Part shown: positions 8,518 to 16,903 of the stretch, one piece after another
Numbering within the stretch: position 1 is the stretch's first letter
Layout: the number at the start of each line of letters is the position of its first letter
Assembly (NCBI GenBank): GCA_002720865.1
Contig: PBIO01000019.1
Location: forward strand, 42,402-106,401
DNA: 64,000 nucleotides
Source of the DNA: Halobacteriovorax sp.
GTDB lineage: Bacteria; Bdellovibrionota; Bacteriovoracia; Bacteriovoracales; Bacteriovoracaceae
Reading direction: 5' to 3'
Translations under genes and position numbers: made by a program
Notes under the pieces: generated by a model
The model's database searches: none
Seen by the model: only the letters and a program-made list of their open reading frames with translations
What the model was told of the DNA's origin: nothing

Positions 8518-9882
8518 ATGGGTAAGAGAAAACTATTTGGAACTGATGGAATTAGAGGAAAAGCAAACGTCTATCCTATGACAGGGGAGATTGCCATGCG
8601 TTTAGGTAGGGCCGTCACCCAGTATTTTCAAAAGACGTCGGGAAGAAATAAGCAACCCTTAATCATTGTGGGAAAGGATACTAGGCTAAGTTGTTATATG
8701 CTCGAGCAAGCTATTTGTTCAGGGATCTGTGCCCAAGGTGGAAGAGTTATTCTAACTGGACCATTACCGACTCCTGGTGTTGCATTTGTAACTAAATCTA
8801 TGCGTGCCAATGCGGGGATCATGATCTCGGCATCTCATAATAATTTTGATGATAATGGTATTAAACTCTTTGATGCGGACGGTTTTAAGCTACCTGATGA
8901 AGTTGAGCTTGAGCTAGAAAAAATGCTTCTAAATCCTGAATTGATTTCTGTTAAAACAGGAGGAGACCTTGGAAGAGCTGATAGATTAAAAGAGGTTTTT
9001 GGGCGCTATTTAGTTCATACAAAAGCTGCTCTTGAGTCTGAGTTTAACTTAGAAGGAATGAGGCTTGTTGTCGATTGTGCTAATGGTGCCGGTTATAAAG
9101 TTGCTCCCATGATTTTTAGCGAGCTTGGTGCTGAGGTATTTCCAGTAGGCGTTAGTCCAAATGGACAAAATATTAATAGCAAGTGTGGGTCTATGCACCC
9201 AGAAGCGGCTGCAGAGGAAGTTCTTAAATTTAGGGCTGATCTTGGAATATGTCTTGATGGGGATGCGGACCGAATCGTGATCATTGATTCAGACGGTGTG
9301 CCTGTTGATGGGGATAAATTAATTGCTCTGCATGCAAGAACTTTACTTGAACACGGAAAGTTAAAAAAAGGTGATACGGTAGTTGGAACAATAATGAGTA
9401 ATCTAGGTCTTGAGGTTTACTTAAAAAGTCTTGGGCTTAATTTTCATCGGACAAATGTCGGGGACAGATATATCTTAGAGTATATGCGGGAACATAATTG
9501 TATTCTGGGCGGTGAGCCAAGTGGTCATATTATCTTCGGCGAGCATGCGACGACTGGAGACGGTGCATTAGCGGCCTTGAAAACCATTGAATGTATAAAA
9601 ACTTACAATAAACCGCTTAAAGATTTATTAAAAGAAGTTGCTCTTTTCCCGCAGGTGTTAAAGAATGCCAGAGTTCAGAGAAAGCCTGATTTTGAGTCGG
9701 TTGACTCCATCAAAAAGGCCTTAGCTGAAGTTGAAAAAAAGATGGGTGAAAAGGGGCGAGTCGTCCTGCGTTATTCCGGGACTGAACCTTTGGCCAGAGT
9801 AATGGTTGAGGGGGAAGATGAGAAACTTGTAAATGAAGTTTGTGAGCATCTTGTAGGAATAGTTAGCGACGAACTAAGTTAG
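8518..9882 (+). CDS. glmM: Phosphoglucosamine mutase GlmM
   Basis: This 454-residue enzyme converts glucosamine-6-phosphate to glucosamine-1-phosphate, a step to UDP-GlcNAc for peptidoglycan and lipopolysaccharide. All signature loops are present: KRKLFGTDGIRG at the N-terminus, the phosphoserine loop ISASHNN with Ser106, the metal loop DGDADR (247-252), the substrate loop GGEPSGH and the phosphate-binding RYSGTEPLARV near the end. The length is standard. It sits third in the cdaA operon; in other bacteria GlmM also binds CdaA and lowers its activity. A perfect hairpin starts three bases after its stop and contains the pdxJ ribosome site, so its translation probably controls pdxJ. Confidence 0.98.
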   Translation: MGKRKLFGTDGIRGKANVYPMTGEIAMRLGRAVTQYFQKTSGRNKQPLIIVGKDTRLSCYMLEQAICSGICAQGGRVILTGPLPTPGVAFVTKSMRANAGIMISASHNNFDDNGIKLFDADGFKLPDEVELELEKMLLNPELISVKTGGDLGRADRLKEVFGRYLVHTKAALESEFNLEGMRLVVDCANGAGYKVAPMIFSELGAEVFPVGVSPNGQNINSKCGSMHPEAAAEEVLKFRADLGICLDGDADRIVIIDSDGVPVDGDKLIALHARTLLEHGKLKKGDTVVGTIMSNLGLEVYLKSLGLNFHRTNVGDRYILEYMREHNCILGGEPSGHIIFGEHATTGDGALAALKTIECIKTYNKPLKDLLKEVALFPQVLKNARVQRKPDFESVDSIKKALAEVEKKMGEKGRVVLRYSGTEPLARVMVEGEDEKLVNEVCEHLVGIVSDELS

Positions 9883-9884
9883 AC

Positions 9885-9907
9885 CTTCCCCGTCTATTGC
9901 GGGGAAG
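9885..9907 (+). promoter_or_regulatory. SD-masking hairpin between glmM and pdxJ
   Basis: CTTCCCCG (9885-9892) pairs perfectly with CGGGGAAG (9900-9907) around a 7-nt loop. The right arm is the only Shine-Dalgarno-like sequence before the pdxJ ATG at 9909. There is no T-run, so it is not a normal terminator. A ribosome stopping at the glmM stop (9880-9882) would cover the left arm and free the site, suggesting translational coupling. Confidence 0.7.
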
Positions 9908-9908
9908 T

Positions 9909-10664
9909 ATGACGACAGCACGTCTTGGAATAAATATCGATCATGTGGCCACTCTTAGGCAGCAAAGAGGAGAGGAGTACCCCTCCATGGCCTTGGCTGC
10001 AAGAACTGTTCTTGAAAACGGTGCCGATCAAATAACAATTCATTTAAGAGAAGACAGACGTCATATTCAGGACGCTGATGTTCCTGTGGTAAAAAAAATC
10101 TGTGACGAGTTCTCTCAGCCTTTAAACTTTGAGATGGGTTGTCATCCTGAAATTATTAAACTGGCTATTAAGACATCTCCTGCCTGGGTTTGTTTGGTTC
10201 CAGAAAAAAGAGAAGAGCGAACTACTGAAGGGGGCTTAGACTTAATTGATCCAGATAACTTTAGAAGAGTTCGCGAAGCTACAGAGAAAATTAGAAAAGA
10301 AGGAATTATGGTAAGTCTTTTTGTTGAGGCTGACCTTGCCACTTTAGAAAAGGCTAATGAACTTGGTGTAGAGGCAGTGGAAATCCATACCGGAGATTAT
10401 GCAAGAGACTTTCAGGATGGAAGGAATTTGACTCCGCATCTAGAAAAATTTTACGAAGCAAAAAACTATTTGGATAAATATGAAATTGGTTGTCATGCAG
10501 GACATGGACTTACTGACTTAAGTACAGAAACCTTATTAAAAAATAAATTGTTTGTAGAGTATAACATCGGACATTGGATAATTTGTCAGTCCGTTTTTGA
10601 AGGACTAGGGAGAACGACTGAAAAATTGGTCGACCTGTTTAAAAAATATCCTGTGGAGGAATAA
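9909..10664 (+). CDS. pdxJ: Pyridoxine 5'-phosphate synthase PdxJ
   Basis: A 251-residue TIM-barrel enzyme that condenses 1-deoxyxylulose-5-phosphate with 3-amino-1-hydroxyacetone phosphate, the last ring-closing step of DXP-dependent vitamin B6 synthesis. The N-terminal signature GINIDHVATLRQQRG, the HLREDRRHIQD loop, FEMGCHPE, LVPEKREERTTEGG and GCHAGHGL are all present. The ATG at 9909 is chosen over an in-frame TTG at 9897, since family members start right before the strand ARLGINIDH. Its ribosome site is buried in the hairpin at 9885-9907. It overlaps the next gene by 1 nt. Confidence 0.96.
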   Translation: MTTARLGINIDHVATLRQQRGEEYPSMALAARTVLENGADQITIHLREDRRHIQDADVPVVKKICDEFSQPLNFEMGCHPEIIKLAIKTSPAWVCLVPEKREERTTEGGLDLIDPDNFRRVREATEKIRKEGIMVSLFVEADLATLEKANELGVEAVEIHTGDYARDFQDGRNLTPHLEKFYEAKNYLDKYEIGCHAGHGLTDLSTETLLKNKLFVEYNIGHWIICQSVFEGLGRTTEKLVDLFKKYPVEE

Positions 10665-12259
10665 TGAGAGTCGTAGATAAAGAAGAAATGAGGGCCATTG
10701 AAAACCAAGCGATTGAAGGGCATGGATTTAATGTTGATCTAGTAATAGAGAATGTTGGTATTAGAGGTGCGGACTTTATAGAGCATGTGATTTTAGAAAA
10801 TCATGAATTTGAGGAAATTGTTTTCTTAATTGGACAAGGAAATAATGGAGCTGATGCTTTAGCGATCGCGAGACATTTAAGAAACAAAGGACTCGCTTGT
10901 AGGGCCTTTACTCTATTTCCAGAAGAGGACTTTACTCCTGCCTTATTAGAACAAAAAAGAATTGCAGAAAAGTTTGGAGTGAAGTTTACAGAGCTATCTG
11001 GAACCGATCAACTCAAAGCCTACTTTCTTCAAACACAAGAAGATTATTGCGTTATAGATGGAATCCTTGGAATTGGGTTTAGAGCTCCTCTTTCAAATTA
11101 TCTTTTTGATATTGTAAAAATAGTGAATGACCATGCCACCGTAGTGGTTTCTCTAGATATTGCCACCGGAGTTGAAGCCAATTCTGGGACGGTCAATAGC
11201 GAGGCCATTGATGCAGATTATACTTTGGCCATAGGTCTGCCTAAAACGGGACATTATATTGGGGATGGTGCCAAACAGTCTGGAGAAATCGCAGTCCTAG
11301 ATGCAGGTTTTCCCGCTGCCACAATGGAAGGAGGGGATAAAGCTCTTCTACTATCTGAGAATCTATCGGGGATTTATGAAGGACGATCCAAGTTCGCCCA
11401 TAAAAATACTTTTGGTCACGCTCTTGTGGTGGGAGGCTCTCCTGGGATGACAGGAGCATTAATCATGGCTTCAGAAGCAGCATTAAAAGTTGGAACTGGT
11501 TTAGTAACTGCAGCCACTTGGAATGAGTCCTATCCTGAAGCAACCGCGAGAATGACTCCAGAGATTATGACTGGCTTAGTCCCAACAGAAAGAGATGATG
11601 TAGAGGATATAATTAGGGTATTAGAAAGATATGACTCAATTGTTATTGGCCCTGGTATGGGTCGAACTGGTAAGACCAGATCAACAGTTGTTAAACTTCT
11701 TTCAAATTTTGCAGGTCCAGTTGCCGTTGATGCAGACGGAATTAATGCTCTTTCTATAAAGGAAGATGCCGAACTACTTAAATCAAGAAAAGGCGCAACA
11801 ATTCTAACTCCCCATATTGGAGAGTTTGCTTCTTTTATGGGAGTCTCTAATGAAGAGGTTCTCGATAATCCAATCGACTTGTTAAAAGAAGCAGTTGATA
11901 AGACAAACTCTTGTATTATCTTAAAAGGAGCTTGTTCTTTCTTAGGTTTTCCATCAGGGGAAATTTTGATTAATTATTTTCCTAATGATGGCATGGCCTC
12001 TGGTGGGTCTGGAGACGTACTTGTCGGAATGCTTGGTGGACTCTTGGCCCAAGCTGCCCCTGATAAAATTGATAAAAAGAAAAGTGGTTTATTCACTGAC
12101 GATGACAGGTATAATCAAGCTATCTGCTTAGGGGTGTCGATACATACTTTAGCCGGAAAACATGCTGCCAATAAAATTGGTCCAGAAGCGATGACGGCCA
12201 GAAGTATAACTGAGCATATAAGTGATGCTTTTTTAGAGTTAGCTCAGAACGAGTTATAG
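10664..12259 (+). CDS. nnr: Bifunctional NAD(P)HX epimerase/dehydratase (Nnr, YjeF-type)
   Basis: A 531-residue fusion that repairs hydrated NADH and NADPH. The N-terminal half (about 1-220) is the YjeF epimerase, with GQGNNGADALAIARHL and the VSLDIATGVEANSG loop, and interconverts R- and S-NAD(P)HX. The C-terminal half (about 235-525) is the ribokinase-like ADP-dependent dehydratase, with HALVVGGSPGMTGAL, the IVIGPGMGRTGKTR segment and the nucleotide loop MASGGSGDVLVGMLGGL. Both halves look intact and match the E. coli YjeF fusion in order and size. Its ATG overlaps the pdxJ stop by 1 nt behind GGAGG, so it belongs to the cdaA operon. Confidence 0.95.
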   Translation: MRVVDKEEMRAIENQAIEGHGFNVDLVIENVGIRGADFIEHVILENHEFEEIVFLIGQGNNGADALAIARHLRNKGLACRAFTLFPEEDFTPALLEQKRIAEKFGVKFTELSGTDQLKAYFLQTQEDYCVIDGILGIGFRAPLSNYLFDIVKIVNDHATVVVSLDIATGVEANSGTVNSEAIDADYTLAIGLPKTGHYIGDGAKQSGEIAVLDAGFPAATMEGGDKALLLSENLSGIYEGRSKFAHKNTFGHALVVGGSPGMTGALIMASEAALKVGTGLVTAATWNESYPEATARMTPEIMTGLVPTERDDVEDIIRVLERYDSIVIGPGMGRTGKTRSTVVKLLSNFAGPVAVDADGINALSIKEDAELLKSRKGATILTPHIGEFASFMGVSNEEVLDNPIDLLKEAVDKTNSCIILKGACSFLGFPSGEILINYFPNDGMASGGSGDVLVGMLGGLLAQAAPDKIDKKKSGLFTDDDRYNQAICLGVSIHTLAGKHAANKIGPEAMTARSITEHISDAFLELAQNEL

Positions 12260-12271
12260 AAAGGGAAAGTA

Positions 12272-12727
12272 ATGAAGTTACTTCGTGAATGGAAAAAAGT
12301 TTTTGAAGCAGACTTAGATTCGATTATTACGGAAATGAAAGATTCCCTAGAGTCTCCAACTATCTTAATTCTAACTGGAGATCTAGGAACTGGAAAAACG
12401 ACTTTTACAAAAGCCTTTGTAAAATCTGAAAGCGATGAAGTGACCCCAGAAGTATCAAGCCCAACATATTCCATAATTAATGAGTCAGGAAATATTGTTC
12501 ACGCTGACTTTTATCGTTTGAAAAGTTCGGAAGAAATTATTCACTTAGAATTACCACTTTACTTAGAGGATAAAGAGTTTTTCTTGATCGAGTGGGGGAA
12601 GGCTTATGTGGACGATATAAAAAAACATGTAACTGAAGACTTTTTTTATTACGAATTAATCATCACGAGTAATGATGGTGAGATGAGTTCTCGAAACTAT
12701 TCCTTATATGAGATCACCGATTTATAA
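12272..12727 (+). CDS. tsaE: tRNA threonylcarbamoyladenosine biosynthesis ATPase TsaE
   Basis: A 151-residue P-loop protein of the TsaE (YjeE) family, needed with TsaB, TsaC and TsaD to make t6A37 in ANN-decoding tRNAs. The Walker A motif GDLGTGKTTF, the switch-like SSPTYSIINE with the following HADFYRL, and the IEWG motif are all conserved. Length is normal. A strong AAAGGGAAAG site precedes the ATG, 12 nt after nnr; nnr-tsaE adjacency is common in bacteria and here the two close the cdaA operon. No clear T-tailed terminator follows, only a weak TACCT/AGGTA pair. Confidence 0.95.
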   Translation: MKLLREWKKVFEADLDSIITEMKDSLESPTILILTGDLGTGKTTFTKAFVKSESDEVTPEVSSPTYSIINESGNIVHADFYRLKSSEEIIHLELPLYLEDKEFFLIEWGKAYVDDIKKHVTEDFFYYELIITSNDGEMSSRNYSLYEITDL

Positions 12728-12918
12728 AAAATGCTTTAGTACCTGAACCTTTTTCTAGGTAATTATTGCCGACTCTCTTACTTGGTTAATAAATAAAATT
12801 AAAATATTTTTTTATTTTGGCATGAGGTTAACCTGTTGAAATTATGGACTTTTTAACCATTCTTAGGCCCGAGTAAGAAAGTGTGAGAAAAAACTGAGCC
12901 TTTTAATTTTTAAACCCA

Positions 12919-12948
12919 TTGACGTGCTCGGAAATTGCGGGCGATAAT
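12919..12948 (+). promoter_or_regulatory. Promoter of the rrf2-cysteine desulfurase unit
   Basis: TTGACG at 12919-12924, an 18-nt spacer and GATAAT at 12943-12948 predict a transcript start near 12955, about 140 nt before rrf2. The leader contains a 28-codon reading frame. The rest of 12728-13094 is AT-rich and shows no other gene. Confidence 0.6.
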
Positions 12949-12973
12949 TAACTTGGATTTGAGGTGATCACTG

Positions 12974-13060
12974 ATGAAAACTTTATTTCCAAGCAAGCTG
13001 GATGCGAGCTTTTCTGAGACGGCACACCAGAAACGCAAAATGAATGAATCAGGCTTTTAG
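12974..13060 (+). CDS. Small leader ORF (28 aa) upstream of rrf2
   Basis: An ATG at 12974 opens 28 codons (start MKTLFPSKLDASF) and ends at TAG 13060. GAGGTG lies about 7 nt before the ATG, a respectable ribosome site, and the frame falls wholly inside the predicted rrf2 leader. It contains no cysteine, so it is not a Cys-sensing leader peptide. It shows no membrane segment. I do not recognise the peptide; it may be a regulatory upstream frame or chance. The stop is 34 nt before the rrf2 ATG. Confidence 0.4.
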   Translation: MKTLFPSKLDASFSETAHQKRKMNESGF

Positions 13061-13094
13061 CTAACTTATTTGGATTTTTTATGGAGGAAGACCA

Positions 13095-13622
13095 ATGAGA
13101 CTTACATCAAAAGGACGTTACGCAGTTAGAGCAATGTTGGACCTTACTACTCACTCAAGTGGTAACCCAGTTCGTCTGCAAGAAATTTCAACAAGACAAA
13201 ACATTTCATTACACTACCTAGAGCAGCTTTTCAGAAAGCTTCGTAACGGGAACGCTGTGAAGTCTGTAAGAGGACCAGGTGGCGGTTACGTACTAGCTAG
13301 AAGTATGGATCAAATCACAGTTAAAGATGTTCTAGACTGCGTTGGTGAAAATATCAACCCAGCCAAAGATATCGTTGGGACAGAAGCTGAACAGTCAAAC
13401 ACTGTAGAGTTTCACCTTTCTAAGAACTACTTCCAAAATCTTGGAATCATCATGAGAGAGTATCTATCGACAACATCTCTAGGTGACTTAGTTCGTAAAG
13501 CTAAGGAAATTGAAATTCCAGCAACAGAAGCTCCGGCTCCTACTGCTACAGCCCCAACTTCAAATGAAACTACTGGTTTTGGTGGCGCAATTAGGAATCC
13601 AATTGGAGAAGTTAACCAGTAA
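13095..13622 (+). CDS. Rrf2-family transcriptional regulator (IscR/CymR-like, no cluster cysteines)
   Basis: A 175-residue DNA-binding protein. The N-terminal winged helix (MRLTSKGRYAVRAMLDL, then QNISLHYLEQLFRKLR and SVRGPGGGYVLA) is the standard Rrf2 fold, shared by IscR, CymR and NsrR. IscR holds a 2Fe-2S cluster with three cysteines just after this wing; here that region (about residues 90-115) has none and the only cysteine is in VLDCVGEN. It is therefore more like cluster-less Rrf2 proteins such as CymR, which sense cysteine metabolism through partners. A tail of about 35 residues rich in Ala, Pro and Thr is unusual. The gene overlaps the next one, a cysteine desulfurase, which suggests local control of sulfur or Fe-S supply. 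Confidence 0.9.
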   Translation: MRLTSKGRYAVRAMLDLTTHSSGNPVRLQEISTRQNISLHYLEQLFRKLRNGNAVKSVRGPGGGYVLARSMDQITVKDVLDCVGENINPAKDIVGTEAEQSNTVEFHLSKNYFQNLGIIMREYLSTTSLGDLVRKAKEIEIPATEAPAPTATAPTSNETTGFGGAIRNPIGEVNQ

Positions 13623-14769
13623 AAGACATTACCTAGATTTCAATGCTACATCCCCTTTTGCTCCCTCAGTTTCTGAGTGGTTGGCAAAAGGGGATTTGCT
13701 TTATGCAAACCCCTCATCAGTTCACGCGACAGGAAAAAAGGGACGAAAGTTTCTTAATGAGGCCCGTGACTATATCTACAATACATTTAAGTTAAAACCA
13801 AAAGAATTTGATCTCGTCTTTCACTCTGGAGCTTCGGAAGGAGTTAACGCCCTCGTTAAAGGACGTGCTCTTCATTTAATGAGTGAAGGGAAGGTTCTTA
13901 ACTTCTTTAGAAGTGCTACGGATCATAGCTCTGTTAGAAATATGCAGGACGACTTAGAACTTCTTGGTCATAAAATGACTGTGTTTCCAGTTAAAGAAAC
14001 TGGAGAGATAAATGTTGAAAAATTAATTGAAGAAATCAATAAAGCAGAAGGTGAAGTCCTTCTAAACTTCACACCAATGAATAATGAGACAGGAGTTTGT
14101 TGGGACTGGAAGCTTGCAAATAAAATAAAGAAAGAAACAAATTGCCTTGTTCATATGGACACGGTTCAGACAGTTGGGAAAGTTCCTGGTTGGAATGAGC
14201 TTGACCCAGAAATGGACCTCTTTACTTATTCAGCTCATAAATTCGGAGCACTTAAAGGCGTTGGATTTAGTTTTATTAAAAAGGGATTTGAGTTTAGACC
14301 TTTTATTAGTGGGGGCGGGCAACAGGGAGGCCTTAGATCTGGTACAGAAAATACAGTTGGTGTTTATACTATAAAACTGGCCCTTGAAGATCTTGAAAAT
14401 GAAGATTTAAAAGAAATAGAGAAAGCTAGAGTCTTATTTGAATCGGGTCTTAAGAAAATACTCGGGGATAAAGGTCATATTGTCGGGGAAAAAGCAGAGT
14501 TTCGTGCTGTGAATACGACAAACTTTATTACCCCAGGGGTGATTAGCCAAACCACTGCTATCGCTCTTGATATTGCGGGGATTGATATTAGTACTGGTAG
14601 TGCTTGTAGCTCAGGAGCGGTCATCCCGAGTAAGGTTTTACAAGGAATGGGATACTCCGACGAAGATGCCATGTCAGCAGTTAGAGTTAGCTTTGGACCT
14701 GATTTTAATTGCGAACAAGTAAAACCAATTTTAGATATTTTTGAAAAAGTTTTAAGCAAGAATTTATAA
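13603..14769 (+). CDS. Cysteine desulfurase (NifS/IscS family)
   Basis: A PLP enzyme of about 388 residues that removes sulfur from cysteine to make a persulfide for Fe-S clusters or tRNA thiolation. It shows YLDFNATSPF, the PLP lysine in SAHKFG (Lys213) and the persulfide cysteine in STGSACSSGA (Cys335), then RVSFGPDF. The frame runs back into rrf2, but the homologous part begins at KRHYLDFNAT. I place the start at TTG 13603, with AGGA upstream, giving a 20-nt overlap with rrf2; a start farther upstream at ATG 13564 is possible. No IscU, IscA or HscA gene follows, so it is not a full isc operon. Confidence 0.93.
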   Translation: MEKLTSKRHYLDFNATSPFAPSVSEWLAKGDLLYANPSSVHATGKKGRKFLNEARDYIYNTFKLKPKEFDLVFHSGASEGVNALVKGRALHLMSEGKVLNFFRSATDHSSVRNMQDDLELLGHKMTVFPVKETGEINVEKLIEEINKAEGEVLLNFTPMNNETGVCWDWKLANKIKKETNCLVHMDTVQTVGKVPGWNELDPEMDLFTYSAHKFGALKGVGFSFIKKGFEFRPFISGGGQQGGLRSGTENTVGVYTIKLALEDLENEDLKEIEKARVLFESGLKKILGDKGHIVGEKAEFRAVNTTNFITPGVISQTTAIALDIAGIDISTGSACSSGAVIPSKVLQGMGYSDEDAMSAVRVSFGPDFNCEQVKPILDIFEKVLSKNL

Positions 14770-14790
14770 CAAATCATAAGGGAGAGAATT

Positions 14791-15342
14791 ATGAAGTCTA
14801 TCGCGCTAATCCTAAGCCTAGGGTTTTCATTATGTACGTTTGCTAATCAAGCCGAAGTTAAAGAACTTGTTGCTGACTATTTGCTAACAAGTAAAATAGA
14901 AAAGCATCCAAATCCGGAGCAATGTTACCCAAGAAGAGGACAGTGCTTAAAGGTCGGTTGTGAAATGCTTGGTTCTTTTGGTTGCGACAGTCGTTCAGAA
15001 ATCTCTCAAATGTCGCTAGCTTGTCGCGGAAATTTTTCCGGTGACTGTTTGGCCGACACAAAAAGATACTTAAGTTCAATTCACAGAAATGATATTGAAG
15101 AAGTAGAAGAGCTCGCTAAGGCCTGCTCCGGAGTATATGGAAATGGCTGCCTTCAAACTTCGACGAGCATGTTAAGTCGTATGGAGTATGATGATAGAGG
15201 AGAGCTAGTAGAGTTGATTCAGTCTTGTAGAGGATTGATGGACGGTGATTGTACAAGATATGTTTGTAATCAATTGGGACGTTTTAAGTGTGACGACCGT
15301 GAAGAAATCATGGCCGTCAATCGCGAATGCGCAGGTCAGTAG
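14791..15342 (+). CDS. Secreted cysteine-rich repeat protein
   Basis: I do not recognise this 183-residue protein. A signal peptide (MKSIALILSLGFSLCTFA) directs it out of the cytoplasm. The mature part holds about four imperfect units of 35-42 residues, each with a C..G..(G/D)C core such as CRGNFSGDC, CSGVYGNGC and CRGLMDGDC, followed by a helix with acidic residues. Cysteines are paired within each unit, which suggests disulfide-stapled helical repeats in the periplasm or outside the cell. GGGAGAG is a strong ribosome site. It lies 21 nt after the cysteine desulfurase and may be co-transcribed with it. Confidence 0.82.
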   Translation: MKSIALILSLGFSLCTFANQAEVKELVADYLLTSKIEKHPNPEQCYPRRGQCLKVGCEMLGSFGCDSRSEISQMSLACRGNFSGDCLADTKRYLSSIHRNDIEEVEELAKACSGVYGNGCLQTSTSMLSRMEYDDRGELVELIQSCRGLMDGDCTRYVCNQLGRFKCDDREEIMAVNRECAGQ

Positions 15343-15343
15343 T

Positions 15344-16516
15344 TTACTTTCCTGTATAACGGGAGCCGTTAACTTCATCAAAAACGGTTCCCTCATCTAA
15401 GTTTACATCTTTAGTTAATCTAACAGCTTCATTCTTTTGCTTTTTAATATTATTGGCCTGTATAACTTCTAGGTTTGCTAGGCATGAAACAGTTTTTTGA
15501 AGAGCATCACAAACACCATATCTAGCATCTGGCTCGCCTCCTAAGTCGGAGGAACTTCGAACCCAAGTGGCGTAGCTGGAGCCGGTTAGTACTGGAGCAT
15601 GAGCAGAGATTGGAAACATTTGCTGAATAAGACCAGGGCTATTTTTATCAATCTTGGCACATTTTCCTCCTAATGGTTTGTACTTACCACTATCGGATGA
15701 GGTTTCTCTGTCGACCTTGTTTTTACCAGAAAACTTTTTTAGAAGTGATGAGATCACTTTTGTGCTGTCTACTTTACCCCTAGTCTTCATAGAGTTTAAG
15801 ATCTTTTGAAAGTCACTTCCTATTCTGCGCGAGCTATACTTAGACATTTCGTGAGTCTTTTTATCGCACTCTCTATATGCTAAATTTAATTGTTCTGTAA
15901 AAGCGTGGGCGAGATCAACTGAATATTGACCAACCTCCCAAAACCAAGGTTTGTCATAAGTAACGCTGATAACTCCTGAGGCATTTAAGACGACTAGTTC
16001 TTGAACTCTCGTCTTGTCATAATTATAGGCATGAGCCTTAGGAACTAAAAAGTTTAGAAAGCTTGTTTTTTTAGCGTTAGATTTTTTAATAAAACTTAAA
16101 AGCCTATTTTGAAACATTGGTAGAGTTTCTTTTTTGTCTAAGTTAAATTCTTTACCGTTAACATACACTCTATCCAATAGAAGATCTGCCGCGGAAAAGC
16201 TAATTCGGTTTTGAGCGACCTCTAAGACATAGTACTGATCTCTTTTTCTAATAGGAATAAGTCTTTTTGTGCGAGTTCTTTTTGATTGCGTCTTAATAAG
16301 GTCTTTAGCATCTTTATTTTTAATCCCACTAATTAGCCAGTTTAAGCCTTCCTTATTATATTTTTTTATTCGTTTCTCTAGAACCAACTCGTGAGCTTTT
16401 ATATAGGACTTCATGGTGAACTCATTCGGAAGAAATTGTTCATCATTTTCTCCAAGTCCGGCAAAGGAAGAGTAAGAAAACAGAGTAATGCTTAAAATAA
16501 AGATAATAGTTCTCAC
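15344..16516 (-). CDS. Secreted protein of unknown function
   Basis: A 390-residue protein starting at GTG 16516 behind GGAG, with a signal peptide ending SYSSFAG near residue 19. The mature part is basic and mostly helical. It has a middle segment with several Lys/Arg clusters and a C-terminal segment with cysteines in YGVCDALQKTVSCLANLE. No catalytic motif is apparent. It converges with the Cys-rich repeat protein, with only 1 nt between their stops. Function unknown; a periplasmic or surface role is the most that can be said. Confidence 0.8.
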   Translation of the reverse strand: MRTIIFILSITLFSYSSFAGLGENDEQFLPNEFTMKSYIKAHELVLEKRIKKYNKEGLNWLISGIKNKDAKDLIKTQSKRTRTKRLIPIRKRDQYYVLEVAQNRISFSAADLLLDRVYVNGKEFNLDKKETLPMFQNRLLSFIKKSNAKKTSFLNFLVPKAHAYNYDKTRVQELVVLNASGVISVTYDKPWFWEVGQYSVDLAHAFTEQLNLAYRECDKKTHEMSKYSSRRIGSDFQKILNSMKTRGKVDSTKVISSLLKKFSGKNKVDRETSSDSGKYKPLGGKCAKIDKNSPGLIQQMFPISAHAPVLTGSSYATWVRSSSDLGGEPDARYGVCDALQKTVSCLANLEVIQANNIKKQKNEAVRLTKDVNLDEGTVFDEVNGSRYTGK

Positions 16517-16582
16517 GTAAACTCCAATAAGGATATTGTACTATTCTTATCGGTTACTACCTAAAAACATTGAGTAATTAAG

Positions 16583-16614
16583 ACTCTAAGCCCGTAAAAT
16601 TAGGGGCTTAGAGT
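16583..16614 (-). terminator. 11-bp hairpin downstream of the small minus-strand gene
   Basis: ACTCTAAGCCC (16583-16593) and GGGCTTAGAGT (16604-16614) form a perfect 11-bp stem with a 10-nt loop. It lies after the gene at 16653-16844 on the minus strand. The T-run on that strand is poor (CTTAATTAC), so it may slow rather than stop transcription. Confidence 0.5.
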
Positions 16615-16652
16615 TGGTTATGAAATATTGTTTAGTGCCTGAAATTATTGGA

Positions 16653-16844
16653 TTAATCAGTTGTTGGGTGCTCTTTTAGGTAGTCACAATGGCTGGCCCT
16701 AAAGCGTTTTAAGGCAATAACCACAAGCTCCTCAAGGTTATACTCAGAGTTTTCGGCCATTCTCTTATAGTCTTCTACGACTTTCTTTTCGATCTTTACG
16801 TTGAGCTCTGAGAGCTCTCCTTCATTATGTACTTGTGAACGCAT
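16653..16844 (-). CDS. Small ribbon-helix-helix-like protein
   Basis: A 63-residue protein. The ATG at 16844 is chosen because AGAGAG lies at a proper distance; the longer frame up to 16889 has no ribosome site. The sequence ELSELNVKIEKKVVEDYKR, then SEYNLEELVVIALKRF, has the short strand plus two helices expected of a ribbon-helix-helix (CopG/MetJ-like) DNA-binding dimer. It could be a small regulator; the divergent thrA operon begins 95 nt away. This assignment rests on pattern only. Confidence 0.65.
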   Translation of the reverse strand: MRSQVHNEGELSELNVKIEKKVVEDYKRMAENSEYNLEELVVIALKRFRASHCDYLKEHPTTD

Positions 16845-16903
16845 AAATTGCTCTCTTTTTAAATTATTGCCCGAGGATATAAGGGCCAAGCACCTTCAGT
16901 CAA

